The translations under genes were made by a program, and so were the position numbers. Positions 19,474 through 27,797 of a DNA stretch of 64,000 nt are shown piece after piece. The notes below the pieces were generated by a model. The model saw only the letters and a program-made list of their open reading frames with translations, did not search any database and had not been told where the DNA came from. Each line of letters opens with the position of its first letter. Within the stretch, counting starts at the first letter, position 1. This stretch comes from Leptospiraceae bacterium (lineage in GTDB: Bacteria > Spirochaetota > Leptospiria > Leptospirales > Leptospiraceae): assembly GCA_947458405.1 (NCBI GenBank), contig CANGZW010000006.1, positions 1 through 64,000 of the forward strand. Reading direction: 5' to 3'.

Positions 19474-21663
19474 ATGCCAGAAAATGAGTCAACTTCCACA
19501 TCTACAAAAACTATTTTAATAAAATCACCCCAATCATTAAACTCATTCACAGCAACTGCAAAGAGTATTCTAGATGAATTAAGAGAAAAACACAAAGCAT
19601 TAGAACAGGGTGGACATAAGAAATTACATCCATTAGAATTAATAGCCATAGATAAGTTAGGAGAGGCACTCCTAAAATATACTAATTTAAGTGAACAAGC
19701 CAAATCAAATCAAGCAGTTGACCAGGCTCTGGCTCACATTCTTGATTTAAAAGGAAAAGGCAAAGAAAGCTATGCATATATATATCCTTTTTTAATAAAA
19801 AGTGCAAATAAAGTTGCCTCAAAGATTGCCTTAGTCTCCCCCCAAACAGCTAGTAGTATAGACGTGGGACCCTATCGGGATGCATGTTTTGAATTTTCAA
19901 AACCTATGATAGATTTAATTCTTTCTAATCGAGCTAAAAAATCCAAAGAGTTAGATGACAATAATCCCGGTTCCATTTTATTTCAAAAGAATAAAAGCGG
20001 AAATGATTGGCTGTATCCGGAAAGATTTTCTCTTGAATCTGAAATTTCTTCTCTTGTAAAAACTGGATTTAAACCATACACAGCCGTCCCAATTAAGGAT
20101 TTCATAGATGATTTTATAGAATATGGTAACATAAGAAAAAATTTAGAAGAGATCACACCAAAGTATCATATTATTATAGATGAGCTACAAGTCAAAGAAG
20201 ATGGATCCTATGCCAGACAACCAGAAATGGTTAACCATTATAGAGCACAGGCTGATGGCTTAGAAAAATTCGCTATGATTTATTTACCAAAATTATGTGA
20301 TGAAGGTGCGGCAGGATTTAGACCTAAAGTTCAGGAATTCAAATCAACTCACATTGATGGTGCACAACCGGGCAGAAAACAAAGTAGAGAAAAAGTAAAA
20401 GCATTAATTGGACTTGTAAAGGATTTTCCATACAGCCAAGTAAATTCTGAACTTTCCAGGTCTGTAAAAGAAACCTGTGATGAAGCGTTAAAAATTTTAG
20501 AAAATCTTATTTCTAAAATGGATAGTTTAATAGATAGAAAATACAGTAATATTCAGGATCAATTATTTAAATCTGTATCCAATAAGATTTCCGAGCATAC
20601 TAAAAATAATATGACCCTTCTAGTTCTAAACACAGAAAAGGAATTAAATTCTTCGGGAATCAAAGAAGCTGATAAATTAGAAAGCATAAAAATCAAATTA
20701 AACGAGGATATTTTAAAGGCTTTTGGAAACAAAGAAGGCCGGGATGAAGAGGGAAATATCGTAACCTATGTTGTAGATCATACCATCATGGCTTCTGTAT
20801 TACATAAATATGGAATGAGCTCAAAATTATCACCCAAAGAAAAAATCGAATATGAAGTAGCCAAACTGATCAATGATGAATTGGTAGCTTCAAAAAATAA
20901 AAAATTAAACATTAACATCAAACCTGATATTGTTGCAAAAATGACCCAAGACCTTCTAAAAAAAGACCAGAATCCAGAGGGTGAATCCAATACTAATGAA
21001 TTTTTAAGTTCTCTCAATCCTGTTGCAGGTATAATAGGATTTATGGTTGTAGTACTATGTTCTGCAGTTATGTTTTTTATAGAGAATGATTTAACTTATA
21101 TAATGATGGGTTTTCCAGTGGGAATAGTTGTCGGAGTAATTGCCGCAAAATTTATTAAACCTAAATCAGGGGAAGTTAAAACGGAAAAGAAGGCTGGCTC
21201 AGGAAAATCAGAAGATTCAGCCGACGCAAAGACAAATCAAATAGTCAAGGCAGCCAGTAAGTTTATTTATCCCTCCAGTTTTAACGCTGCAACTGACAAG
21301 GTTTATGATAGAGCATCTATGATGAAAAAAATAGAAAAGCACTTAGGAGAAATTAAAAGTGGCGCTCCCTTACTTGCAGGAGAATCGGATCCTAATAAAA
21401 TTGCATCAGCAATTGAGCATGCAATGATGAATAATTCCATAACCATTGCAATCCCTGATAATTTAGTGCCCAAAAACAAACCATCCTCATATATCATCAG
21501 TAAAAGTGATTTTAAGGCTCCTACTTTTAGAAATCAACTCTCTGATATCTATAGAGAGCAGATGGAAAAGAATAAGATGAATAAAGAATTAGTTGCTTAT
21601 TATAAATTTTTAATCAATGTTTTAGAAGTAGAGTACCACAAATACTTATCTAAGAAAAAATAA
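19474..21663 (+). CDS. Large membrane-anchored hypothetical protein
   Basis: A 729-residue protein of unknown family. The first 500 residues are hydrophilic, mostly helical, and lack a signal peptide. Two transmembrane segments follow at about 515-535 (AGIIGFMVVVLCSAVMFF) and 540-560 (TYIMMGFPVGIVVGVIAAKF). The remaining 170 residues start with a Lys/Ser-rich linker and continue as a helical domain. This arrangement puts both large domains on the same side, presumably the cytoplasm. It lies 214 bases after the sigma/anti-sigma pair on the same strand, and has its own terminator. It may be a regulon member, which is an inference. Confidence 0.7.
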   Translation: MPENESTSTSTKTILIKSPQSLNSFTATAKSILDELREKHKALEQGGHKKLHPLELIAIDKLGEALLKYTNLSEQAKSNQAVDQALAHILDLKGKGKESYAYIYPFLIKSANKVASKIALVSPQTASSIDVGPYRDACFEFSKPMIDLILSNRAKKSKELDDNNPGSILFQKNKSGNDWLYPERFSLESEISSLVKTGFKPYTAVPIKDFIDDFIEYGNIRKNLEEITPKYHIIIDELQVKEDGSYARQPEMVNHYRAQADGLEKFAMIYLPKLCDEGAAGFRPKVQEFKSTHIDGAQPGRKQSREKVKALIGLVKDFPYSQVNSELSRSVKETCDEALKILENLISKMDSLIDRKYSNIQDQLFKSVSNKISEHTKNNMTLLVLNTEKELNSSGIKEADKLESIKIKLNEDILKAFGNKEGRDEEGNIVTYVVDHTIMASVLHKYGMSSKLSPKEKIEYEVAKLINDELVASKNKKLNINIKPDIVAKMTQDLLKKDQNPEGESNTNEFLSSLNPVAGIIGFMVVVLCSAVMFFIENDLTYIMMGFPVGIVVGVIAAKFIKPKSGEVKTEKKAGSGKSEDSADAKTNQIVKAASKFIYPSSFNAATDKVYDRASMMKKIEKHLGEIKSGAPLLAGESDPNKIASAIEHAMMNNSITIAIPDNLVPKNKPSSYIISKSDFKAPTFRNQLSDIYREQMEKNKMNKELVAYYKFLINVLEVEYHKYLSKKK

Positions 21664-21666
21664 GAT

Positions 21667-21693
21667 AAATGCCCTTCTAACTTGGGCATTTTT
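21667..21693 (+). terminator. Intrinsic terminator
   Basis: AAATGCCC (21667-21674) pairs with GGGCATTT (21684-21691), followed by T residues. It lies just after the stop of the 729-residue protein gene and before the convergent GHKL gene, so it probably ends the rightward transcript. Confidence 0.75.
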
Positions 21694-21705
21694 ATTAAGG
21701 AAGTA

Positions 21706-22518
21706 TCAATCGTCATCATCATCCATTGTGTGTTCTTTTGGTTCTTCATTCTTTTTAGAAAAAGTCTTATAGTTATAGGTAAATGCTTTTCGAAGTTCTT
21801 CTGCACTGATATTTTTTTCTTTCAACTCTCTATCAAACATTTCTCTCTTGGAAATATAATTTGCACTGAGAGGGATTTCAATTTTAGCCGCAGTTTCCTT
21901 GTATTTCTCACTGGAATATAGGCTGAAACTATGTTTATTGATGCCTGACTGGTCTAATAAAATACCAACCATAGTTAGCCCCATTCCTGCCCCTTCAGTG
22001 CTATCTCCATGCTCCATAAAAAAATCTATCAAGGATGAAAAGCTAGTAGCCTTATGGAATTTATCCCTGATTCTATTTTCTTCTTCTGGCAAAAGGGGAA
22101 AATTATTCTTTACTTTGATATTTAACACATCGGGTGAATAATAAAAAGTTGCCATTACGGGTAGATCATGTTGCACAAAAATTGGCTTGAATTTTAGTAT
22201 CTTATCCTCACGCAGGTTTTCCTTAAATAAGGAAATTCCTTTTTCATAATCTTCTGGATTTTCTATGCTCAATCCATGATTTTTAAATAGAGCCCTTTTT
22301 ACATTTGCTTTGGTGGCATTTATAACGAGCTCTTTTGCAGAGGAATAGCAAATCTCCATTAAATCAATTCTATTCGTTTTTTCTAAAATCGTAGAACAAA
22401 TTAGCTTGAGAATTAACTCACCATAGTCACTCAGAACGTATGTTCGCATGGTTATGATTTTGTTTTCTTCAACAGCCTTTGCAATAATCTCTTTTAATTC
22501 GGATTCAGTTTTTCTCAA
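21706..22518 (-). CDS. Stand-alone GHKL-fold ATP-binding protein (paralogue)
   Basis: A 270-residue paralogue of the protein at 9784-10458. The N-box is AKELVINATKAN, and the G2 box is TEGAGMGLTM. As in the other copy, the G1 position reads VKNNFPLL rather than DxGxG. An N-terminal helical region of about 50 residues precedes the ATPase fold. The C-terminus carries an extra charged tail with a run of Asp residues at the end. There is no H-box or membrane segment. It is followed by no obvious partner; the neighbouring genes are divergent or convergent. The function is unknown, perhaps a signalling ATPase of the RsbW/anti-sigma type. Confidence 0.72.
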   Translation of the reverse strand: MRKTESELKEIIAKAVEENKIITMRTYVLSDYGELILKLICSTILEKTNRIDLMEICYSSAKELVINATKANVKRALFKNHGLSIENPEDYEKGISLFKENLREDKILKFKPIFVQHDLPVMATFYYSPDVLNIKVKNNFPLLPEEENRIRDKFHKATSFSSLIDFFMEHGDSTEGAGMGLTMVGILLDQSGINKHSFSLYSSEKYKETAAKIEIPLSANYISKREMFDRELKEKNISAEELRKAFTYNYKTFSKKNEEPKEHTMDDDDD

Positions 22519-22658
22519 AGTTTTTGTCCAGATTTAGTTATTTTTAAAGAAGCTACCCCTAAGATAAAATATGTCAATGATTTTTTATTCGACAATCAAA
22601 AAGCATTCTTTTTCATGTCCATAAAAGGGCGAAATATCCGCCCAATATAGGAGAATCT

Positions 22659-22817
22659 ATGAAAAAAATTACCAGTGTATTAGCAATGATCAGCTTAGCA
22701 ATGTTACTAGGCTTTTGTGCCGGCACAGACGAAAAAGCTACAGAACCTGCAGCACCTACAAAAGCAGCTGAACCTGCAAAAGCACCTGAACCAGCTAAAG
22801 CACCTGCAAAAAAATAA
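22659..22817 (+). CDS. Small Ala/Pro/Lys-rich lipoprotein
   Basis: A 52-codon gene starting at an ATG preceded by a strong ATAGGAGA site. The signal peptide is MKKITSVLAMISLAMLLGFC with lipobox LGFC, and lipidation would fall on Cys20. The mature 33 residues are almost entirely Ala, Pro, Lys, Glu and Thr in an imperfect repeat (AAPTKAAEPAKAPEPAKAPAKK in total is split as AAPTKAAEPA then KAPEPAKAPAKK). Such a sequence would be extended, like a short tether. A small hairpin (GGGCG 22627-22631 with CGCCC 22639-22643) precedes the ribosome-binding site and a clear terminator follows, which supports an independent small transcript. Confidence 0.82.
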   Translation: MKKITSVLAMISLAMLLGFCAGTDEKATEPAAPTKAAEPAKAPEPAKAPAKK

Positions 22818-22832
22818 GCAAGACAAACCATT

Positions 22833-22861
22833 AAGCCGTAAGCCAATGTTTACGGCTTTTT
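22833..22861 (+). terminator. Intrinsic terminator after the small lipoprotein gene
   Basis: AAGCCGTAA (22833-22841) pairs with TTACGGCTT (22850-22858), followed by T residues. It lies 15 bases after the lipoprotein stop and just before the convergent hydrolase gene, so it may serve both directions. Confidence 0.8.
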
Positions 22862-22869
22862 CTCACCTT

Positions 22870-23766
22870 CTACTTTACACTCCTTAAAAAACTATTCAAA
22901 TTTTGATTAAACCAATCGGGTCTTTCTCTGTGTACCCAGTGATTTGCTTGTATCCTATTTATTTTTAAATTTCTGGCAATGGTATCAACATTATCATAGA
23001 CCTCAGGGGTTATAGCTAAGTCATCTTCGGGGATAAAAACTGAGATTGGAAGCTGAAGGGGAATACGGGGAAGCTGAGGAGCTCCGTTTTTAAAAATCTC
23101 CCTATACAAATTGATTGTGTGGACCGTACAGGACTTTATCTCCTCAGGTGTTAGTTTATACATTGAATCCGATTCGGGTAGTCCACTGTTCTTCATTAGA
23201 AGAGACCACATATCGGTAGTGAAATTTTCCCAAACAAACTCAGGAATAAAAGGAAATTGGAAAAAGAAAATATAGTATGATTTTAAAAATTGTTGCATAC
23301 CTTCAAAAACTGCCTCTGGTCGAAAAGCTAGGATCTTTCCAAAAATATTTTTGTAAAAAAGCATAGGATGTGGACAGGCAACTGCACTAAAAGATAAGAC
23401 TCTTTTTTGATTCTCTGGAGCTGATATGTAACTCCAAAAAATAAGACTTCCCCAGTCATGTCCGACCAAGTGAACCTTTCCCTCTTTTCCGACCAACTCA
23501 TCTATCACTCTATCGGTATCCCGAACCAATTCAGTCATTCGATAAGACCTCTGCTCGGCGGGTATGCTGGATTTACCCGCACCTCTGATGTCAAATGCCG
23601 CTACTCTATAATTTTTTGAAAAAAACTGTAACTGTTTTTCCCAGGAAATGTGGGTATCCGGGTAACCATGTAAAAAAAGAATGGTTTCTGCATCCTTTGA
23701 CGGTAAATCCGATTGTACCAAATATAGGTTTACTCCCTCACTGGAAGCCACAAGTCTTGAATTCAT
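22870..23766 (-). CDS. Alpha/beta hydrolase, epoxide-hydrolase-like
   Basis: A 298-residue alpha/beta-hydrolase. HGYPDTHISW carries the oxyanion-hole HGxP motif, VGHDWGS the nucleophile elbow with Asp, and NHWVHRERP the catalytic His. An Asp nucleophile and the HGYPD element are typical of soluble epoxide hydrolases and haloalkane dehalogenases. The acid is probably the Asp in IPEDDLA. A cap domain with several aromatic segments lies between strands 6 and 7. The 3' end of the upstream PP2C gene is 10 bases away, suggesting cotranscription. The substrate is unknown. Confidence 0.85.
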   Translation of the reverse strand: MNSRLVASSEGVNLYLVQSDLPSKDAETILFLHGYPDTHISWEKQLQFFSKNYRVAAFDIRGAGKSSIPAEQRSYRMTELVRDTDRVIDELVGKEGKVHLVGHDWGSLIFWSYISAPENQKRVLSFSAVACPHPMLFYKNIFGKILAFRPEAVFEGMQQFLKSYYIFFFQFPFIPEFVWENFTTDMWSLLMKNSGLPESDSMYKLTPEEIKSCTVHTINLYREIFKNGAPQLPRIPLQLPISVFIPEDDLAITPEVYDNVDTIARNLKINRIQANHWVHRERPDWFNQNLNSFLRSVK

Positions 23767-23776
23767 TTAAATACTC

Positions 23777-24547
23777 CTATTTTACTATTTCTGCCAGAAC
23801 GACTGTGATATTGTCAACACCGCCGTTTTCATTGGCAGTATCAATCAAATTCTCAATTGCGTTAAAGTTATTATTAGATGATTCTAAAATACTTTGTATT
23901 TCCAAGTCACTCACCATGCCCGTCAATCCATCACTGCAAATCAACAATTTATCTCCCACTTGAAGGTTGACTCTATAAGAAATAGGATTCAAATCATCTG
24001 TGGCACCTATCGCCTGTGTTACTGCATTTTTTTGGGGGTGAAAATGAGCCTGATCAGGAGTTATCATTCTTAATTTCAATAATTCTGTTACTAGATTTTG
24101 ATCTTCAGTAATCTGTGTGAGCTCTTTATCTCTGTGCAGATATAATCTTGTATCCCCAACCTGAGTGATATATAAATTTTTTTTGAAAAAATAAGCGTAA
24201 GTGGCCACAGAGCCCATTCCTATCATTTCTGGGTGCCGTTTTGTATATTTTTTGCACTCATGGATTGCTTCTTTAATAGCTAAATAGGATATTTCATCTG
24301 CATCCGAACCGGTTTTATTTTCAATGGCGATCGTCATTGCAGTATTGATAACAAATTCAGAGGCTTTCTCCCCTGCTGCGGCTCCACCCATCCCATCTGC
24401 GACCACTAAAAAAATTCCATCTGTTAAAAATCGGGGGTCATCAATATCCCCTAATTTTTTTTTCCCTACATCTAGGATTAAAAAATTATCTTCATTGTTT
24501 AGTCGAACTTTTCCTGTATGCGTTTTACCGAAGGCAATTAATTTCAT
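23777..24547 (-). CDS. PP2C-family serine/threonine phosphatase
   Basis: A 256-residue PPM-type metal-dependent protein phosphatase that would dephosphorylate Ser/Thr residues. Motifs in order are RLNNEDNFL, VVADGMGGAAAGEKAS, QVGDTRLYL, LLICSDGLTGMVSD and NGGVDNITVVL; their Asp residues bind the two metals. There is no membrane or sensor domain. I start at the ATG at 24547 (MKLIAFGKTHTG), as PP2C proteins of this group usually begin close to this motif; an ATG seven codons upstream is also possible. No kinase gene is adjacent. Confidence 0.9.
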   Translation of the reverse strand: MKLIAFGKTHTGKVRLNNEDNFLILDVGKKKLGDIDDPRFLTDGIFLVVADGMGGAAAGEKASEFVINTAMTIAIENKTGSDADEISYLAIKEAIHECKKYTKRHPEMIGMGSVATYAYFFKKNLYITQVGDTRLYLHRDKELTQITEDQNLVTELLKLRMITPDQAHFHPQKNAVTQAIGATDDLNPISYRVNLQVGDKLLICSDGLTGMVSDLEIQSILESSNNNFNAIENLIDTANENGGVDNITVVLAEIVK

Positions 24548-24710
24548 AGGAAAAAGTCCCTTGGGCATTTAATACTCATAAATTTATTTTTTGACATCGC
24601 CCCAAGTGTTAAAAATATTTTTATTTTAACAAGTAAATAATCTATTTTTATAGATGAAACAAAGTTTTTTAATGAAAGTATTATCACTCTCTCAAATTCT
24701 GTAGGAAATT

Positions 24711-26321
24711 ATGACAAATCCTAATCCAAAAGAAAAATGGGCTTCCAAACTCGGACTTATTTTAGTGGTTGCATCCAGTGCCATAGGTCTCGGAAATTTT
24801 TTAAGATTTCCGGGGCAAGTTGCCAAAAATGGAGGGGGAGCTTTTATGGTTCCCTATCTGATAAGTTTTTTGATCTTAGGGATTCCGGTTTGTCTCTCAG
24901 AATGGATCATGGGAAGAATGGGAGGAAAAAATGGACATAGCTCAGTCAGTATTTTTAGAACTCTTCTCGGCGATGGAAGGATTTCTAAAATTTCCGCGAC
25001 TATTGCAATATTGGTCCCTACGTTAATTTATGTTTATTACGTTTTTATTGAAGCATGGTGTTTGTCATACGCTATCGATTTTTTAATTGGAAATATTAAT
25101 CTAAGCCCAGAAAATTTATCCCCCCAGAGTCCAGAATATTCCTCAGAGATTGTAAAAAACTCAACGAATTATTTTATAAATCTTACAGGAGCAAGTACTA
25201 CAGGAAAAGCATTTGAAACTAAAATTATTCCTTATACTTTGCTTTGTTATTCTTTAAACTACTTTATTGTTTATAGAGGTTTATCAAAAGGGCTTGAAAC
25301 ATTAGCTAAAATCTCGGTTCCATTAATGCTAATTTCATCGGTATTTGTATTAATTAGAGTATTGAGCCTGGATGGTATCTCAACCGGTTTGGGTTATATG
25401 TGGAATCCAGATTGGGCTTCTCTCTTAAAAGGGGAAGTTTGGGTTGCCGCGGCAGGTCAAATATTTTTTTCATTATCGGTTGGCTTTGGGATTGTATTAA
25501 TTTTTACAAGTTATTTAACAGATAAGGATGATGTAACCCTTTCAGGTATTACAGCAGCATCATTGAATGAAATGGTGGAAGTTGTGTTTGGGGGAATGAT
25601 TACAATCCCTGTGGGGTTTTTATTTTTAGGAATGAGTGTTGCTAGTTTTGGTGTATTTGGAATGGGATTTATCGCCCTTCCATCAGTTTTTACTCTCATG
25701 CCGGCAGGAAGATTTTTCGGAATGGCGTGGTTTTTTATACTATTTTTAGCAGCGCTCACATCTAGTGTTACAATGTTACAACCTGGCATTAATTTTTTAG
25801 AGGAAGGATTTCACTTTAAAAGGAAAAACTCTATTACATTATTATCTTGTATTACATTTATTTTAACTATGGGAATCATTTATTTTAACCATGATTTTAC
25901 GGCTTTGGATGTTACTGATTTCTGGGTGGGAACAATGCTGATCTATATCTTAGCAACCATACAAGTATTAATTTATGGATGGAAAATAGGTCCAGAAAGA
26001 GCAAGATTGGAATCAGAAAAAGGGGCAATTTTAATTCTTCCAAAATTTTTTGATTTTATTATTAAATATATTACTCCTTCTTTTCTTTTGGTAATATTAA
26101 TTGTTTTTATTAAACAAAGCTTTTTTGAGTATTACAACAAAATGAATCCATACTACTGGGAAGAAAATGCAAAACTTTTAGGAGTAGATCTAGTTTCAAG
26201 TGTCGAAAAAGCTCGAATTTCATTGGGTGTTTTTGTTGTTTTAATAATTATTTTCATATTAACATATCTTATGGTAAATTTTTCTATAAAGAAAAACAAA
26301 GGAGTTACAAAATGGAATTAA
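24711..26321 (+). CDS. Sodium-dependent NSS-family amino acid symporter
   Basis: A 536-residue inner-membrane transporter of the neurotransmitter:sodium symporter (SNF) family, expected to import an amino acid with Na+. TM1 has the unwound-helix motif SSAIGLGNFLRFP, which lines the Na+ and substrate sites. About 12 membrane segments are visible. GQIFFSLSVGFGIVLIF corresponds to the TM6 substrate-binding region. The next gene, overlapping its stop, encodes a MetS-like small subunit, placing the transporter in the MetP-type branch. The substrate could be methionine or alanine, by analogy only. It is preceded by TAGGAAA. Confidence 0.92.
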   Translation: MTNPNPKEKWASKLGLILVVASSAIGLGNFLRFPGQVAKNGGGAFMVPYLISFLILGIPVCLSEWIMGRMGGKNGHSSVSIFRTLLGDGRISKISATIAILVPTLIYVYYVFIEAWCLSYAIDFLIGNINLSPENLSPQSPEYSSEIVKNSTNYFINLTGASTTGKAFETKIIPYTLLCYSLNYFIVYRGLSKGLETLAKISVPLMLISSVFVLIRVLSLDGISTGLGYMWNPDWASLLKGEVWVAAAGQIFFSLSVGFGIVLIFTSYLTDKDDVTLSGITAASLNEMVEVVFGGMITIPVGFLFLGMSVASFGVFGMGFIALPSVFTLMPAGRFFGMAWFFILFLAALTSSVTMLQPGINFLEEGFHFKRKNSITLLSCITFILTMGIIYFNHDFTALDVTDFWVGTMLIYILATIQVLIYGWKIGPERARLESEKGAILILPKFFDFIIKYITPSFLLVILIVFIKQSFFEYYNKMNPYYWEENAKLLGVDLVSSVEKARISLGVFVVLIIIFILTYLMVNFSIKKNKGVTKWN

Positions 26322-26419
26322 ATAGGGAAGGTTTAATTATAATGGTTACATCAATTTTTTGTGCCACTGGATTTTGTATTTTTTGTATTACTAAATTTTT
26401 AAGGAATAACCCCAAATGA
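26312..26419 (+). CDS. MetS-type small subunit of the NSS transporter
   Basis: A 35-codon gene with ATG at 26312, overlapping the symporter stop by 10 bases and preceded by GGAG (26301-26304). The protein MELNREGLIIMVTSIFC, then ATGFCIFCITKFLRNN, is a single transmembrane helix with a short acidic N-terminus and a basic C-terminus. This matches the size, topology and gene order of the small subunits (MetS type) that accompany bacterial NSS transporters. Its stop overlaps the pirin start (ATGA). It is too short for most automatic gene calls. Confidence 0.8.
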   Translation: MELNREGLIIMVTSIFCATGFCIFCITKFLRNNPK

Positions 26420-27300
26420 ATATAAAAAATTTTAAAACTGTAGAAGCGGTAATACCCTCATTATTTACTTTAGAAGGAGAGGGATTCGAAATTAATAGAG
26501 CCTTCCCCACTCCTCAGTGGAATTACTTTGATCCATTCTTACTTTTGGATGAAATGGGTCCCGCTGTTCATGCCCCCCACTCTGCAAAGGGTGCCCCCGA
26601 TCATCCCCACAGGGGATTTGAAACTGTAACTTATCTGCTTGATGGTGAATTTGAACATAAGGACTCCGCGGGTAACTATGGAAAAATTAAAAAAGGGGGA
26701 GTTCAATGGATGACAGCTGGAAGTGGCGTAGTACACTCTGAACTACCTTCCTCGGATTTTCAAAAAACGGGGGGAAGATTGCATGGATTTCAGCTTTGGG
26801 TAAACCTGCCTGCCTCTCATAAAATGAGAGCCCCGAGATACCAGGAAAAAGATCCCGAAGATATACCCTTTTATTCAGAAAATGGCTTTAAAGTAAAAAT
26901 AATTGCCGGGAGTATTTATGGAGTTGAAGCAAAAATAGAGACAATAGTTCCTTTTATTTATTGGCATTTTATTATTGAACCTAATATTCAATTGGAAATA
27001 CCAACCCCAAATATTAATGATAAATATAATATATTTTCGTATATAATATCAGGAAGTGGAAAATTTGAACAAAATGGAAAATTGTATAACAAAGGAAATT
27101 CGGTGGTTTTTAATAAAACCAATGATGATATTTTACATGTTGAATCTGGAGTTGATGGTGTGGAATTTTTAATTTTAGGTGGAATTCCAATTGGCGAACC
27201 AGTGGCTAGATATGGACCATTTGTGATGAATACAAAAGAGGAAATTTATCAGGCATTTGAGGATTATCAATCAGGAAAGATGGGAAAAATTTCTCATTGA
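26416..27300 (+). CDS. Pirin-family bicupin protein
   Basis: A 294-residue pirin-like protein with two cupin domains. The N-terminal cupin shows HPHRGFETVTYLLDGEFEHKDS and GAxSGVVHSE-type residues (AGSGVVHSE), which give the three His and one Glu that bind Fe(II). FQLWVNLP is also characteristic. The C-terminal cupin includes IFSYIISGSGKFEQNG. Some bacterial pirins are quercetinases, others affect metabolic regulation; the role here is open. It starts inside the stop of the MetS-like gene. A strong hairpin follows the stop. Confidence 0.9.
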   Translation: MNIKNFKTVEAVIPSLFTLEGEGFEINRAFPTPQWNYFDPFLLLDEMGPAVHAPHSAKGAPDHPHRGFETVTYLLDGEFEHKDSAGNYGKIKKGGVQWMTAGSGVVHSELPSSDFQKTGGRLHGFQLWVNLPASHKMRAPRYQEKDPEDIPFYSENGFKVKIIAGSIYGVEAKIETIVPFIYWHFIIEPNIQLEIPTPNINDKYNIFSYIISGSGKFEQNGKLYNKGNSVVFNKTNDDILHVESGVDGVEFLILGGIPIGEPVARYGPFVMNTKEEIYQAFEDYQSGKMGKISH

Positions 27301-27315
27301 TTACTAGATAAAAGA

Positions 27316-27350
27316 ATACAGACAAATTATTAGGTATAATTTGTCTGTAT
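27316..27350. terminator. Bidirectional terminator between pirin and lipoprotein genes
   Basis: A perfect 14-bp stem pairs ATACAGACAAATTA (27316-27329) with 27337-27350 around a seven-base loop. T-rich sequence lies on both outer sides. It stands between convergent genes and is likely shared. Confidence 0.75.
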
Positions 27351-27357
27351 ATTATTT

Positions 27358-27786
27358 TTATAAAGTTGGGATTGTTATTGTATACCAGTCGGTTACTAGG
27401 ATACCAACAGGAACATCACAGGTACTAAAGAAGTTAGTTTTAGCCCTTCTTGCATCCCCTACTCTATTTTGAGGAAAATTACAATAGGTAGTGTTCACTT
27501 TTAAGCTGGTACAGGTGATTAAGGTGTCATACTGTGCTTCAGTTTTTAAATTAGCATCACTACACATATTATCTGGATTGAACTGAGTTTGAAATCCAGC
27601 ACCTATACATTGATTCATAATGGCTACTGCAGTGGCACATTTATTTCGAGCTACACTTCTTGTTTGAATAGCCGTCAAAGCGTAAGAATTTAGAGATGTT
27701 CTGTCCCCAGCAGTTGGTCCTTCAGAACAATTCCACAAATTAAGTGTTACGAGGATTATTATTAATAAGTTTAATTTTGTTTTCAT
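27358..27786 (-). CDS. Cysteine-containing hypothetical lipoprotein
   Basis: A 142-residue putative lipoprotein. The signal peptide MKTKLNLLIIILVTLNLWNC ends in lipobox LWNC. The mature protein contains six more cysteines (in NKCATA, NQCIGA, DNMCSD, ITCTSL, TYCNFP and STCDVP), consistent with disulfide-bonded pairs in the periplasm. The family is not recognised. It lies 11 bases after the porin-like gene and is probably transcribed with it. Confidence 0.75.
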   Translation of the reverse strand: MKTKLNLLIIILVTLNLWNCSEGPTAGDRTSLNSYALTAIQTRSVARNKCATAVAIMNQCIGAGFQTQFNPDNMCSDANLKTEAQYDTLITCTSLKVNTTYCNFPQNRVGDARRAKTNFFSTCDVPVGILVTDWYTITIPTL

Positions 27787-27797
27787 TTGAATTCTCC

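Noticed and set aside
22613-22846. 77-codon minus-strand frame rich in Ala and Gly
   Set aside because: It is the antisense of the small Ala/Pro/Lys lipoprotein gene, whose ribosome-binding site and lipobox are clear.
24591-24619. TTGACA upstream of the NSS symporter gene
   Set aside because: A perfect -35 hexamer is present, but no good -10 lies at 16-18 bases and the start codon is over 90 bases away. Not called.
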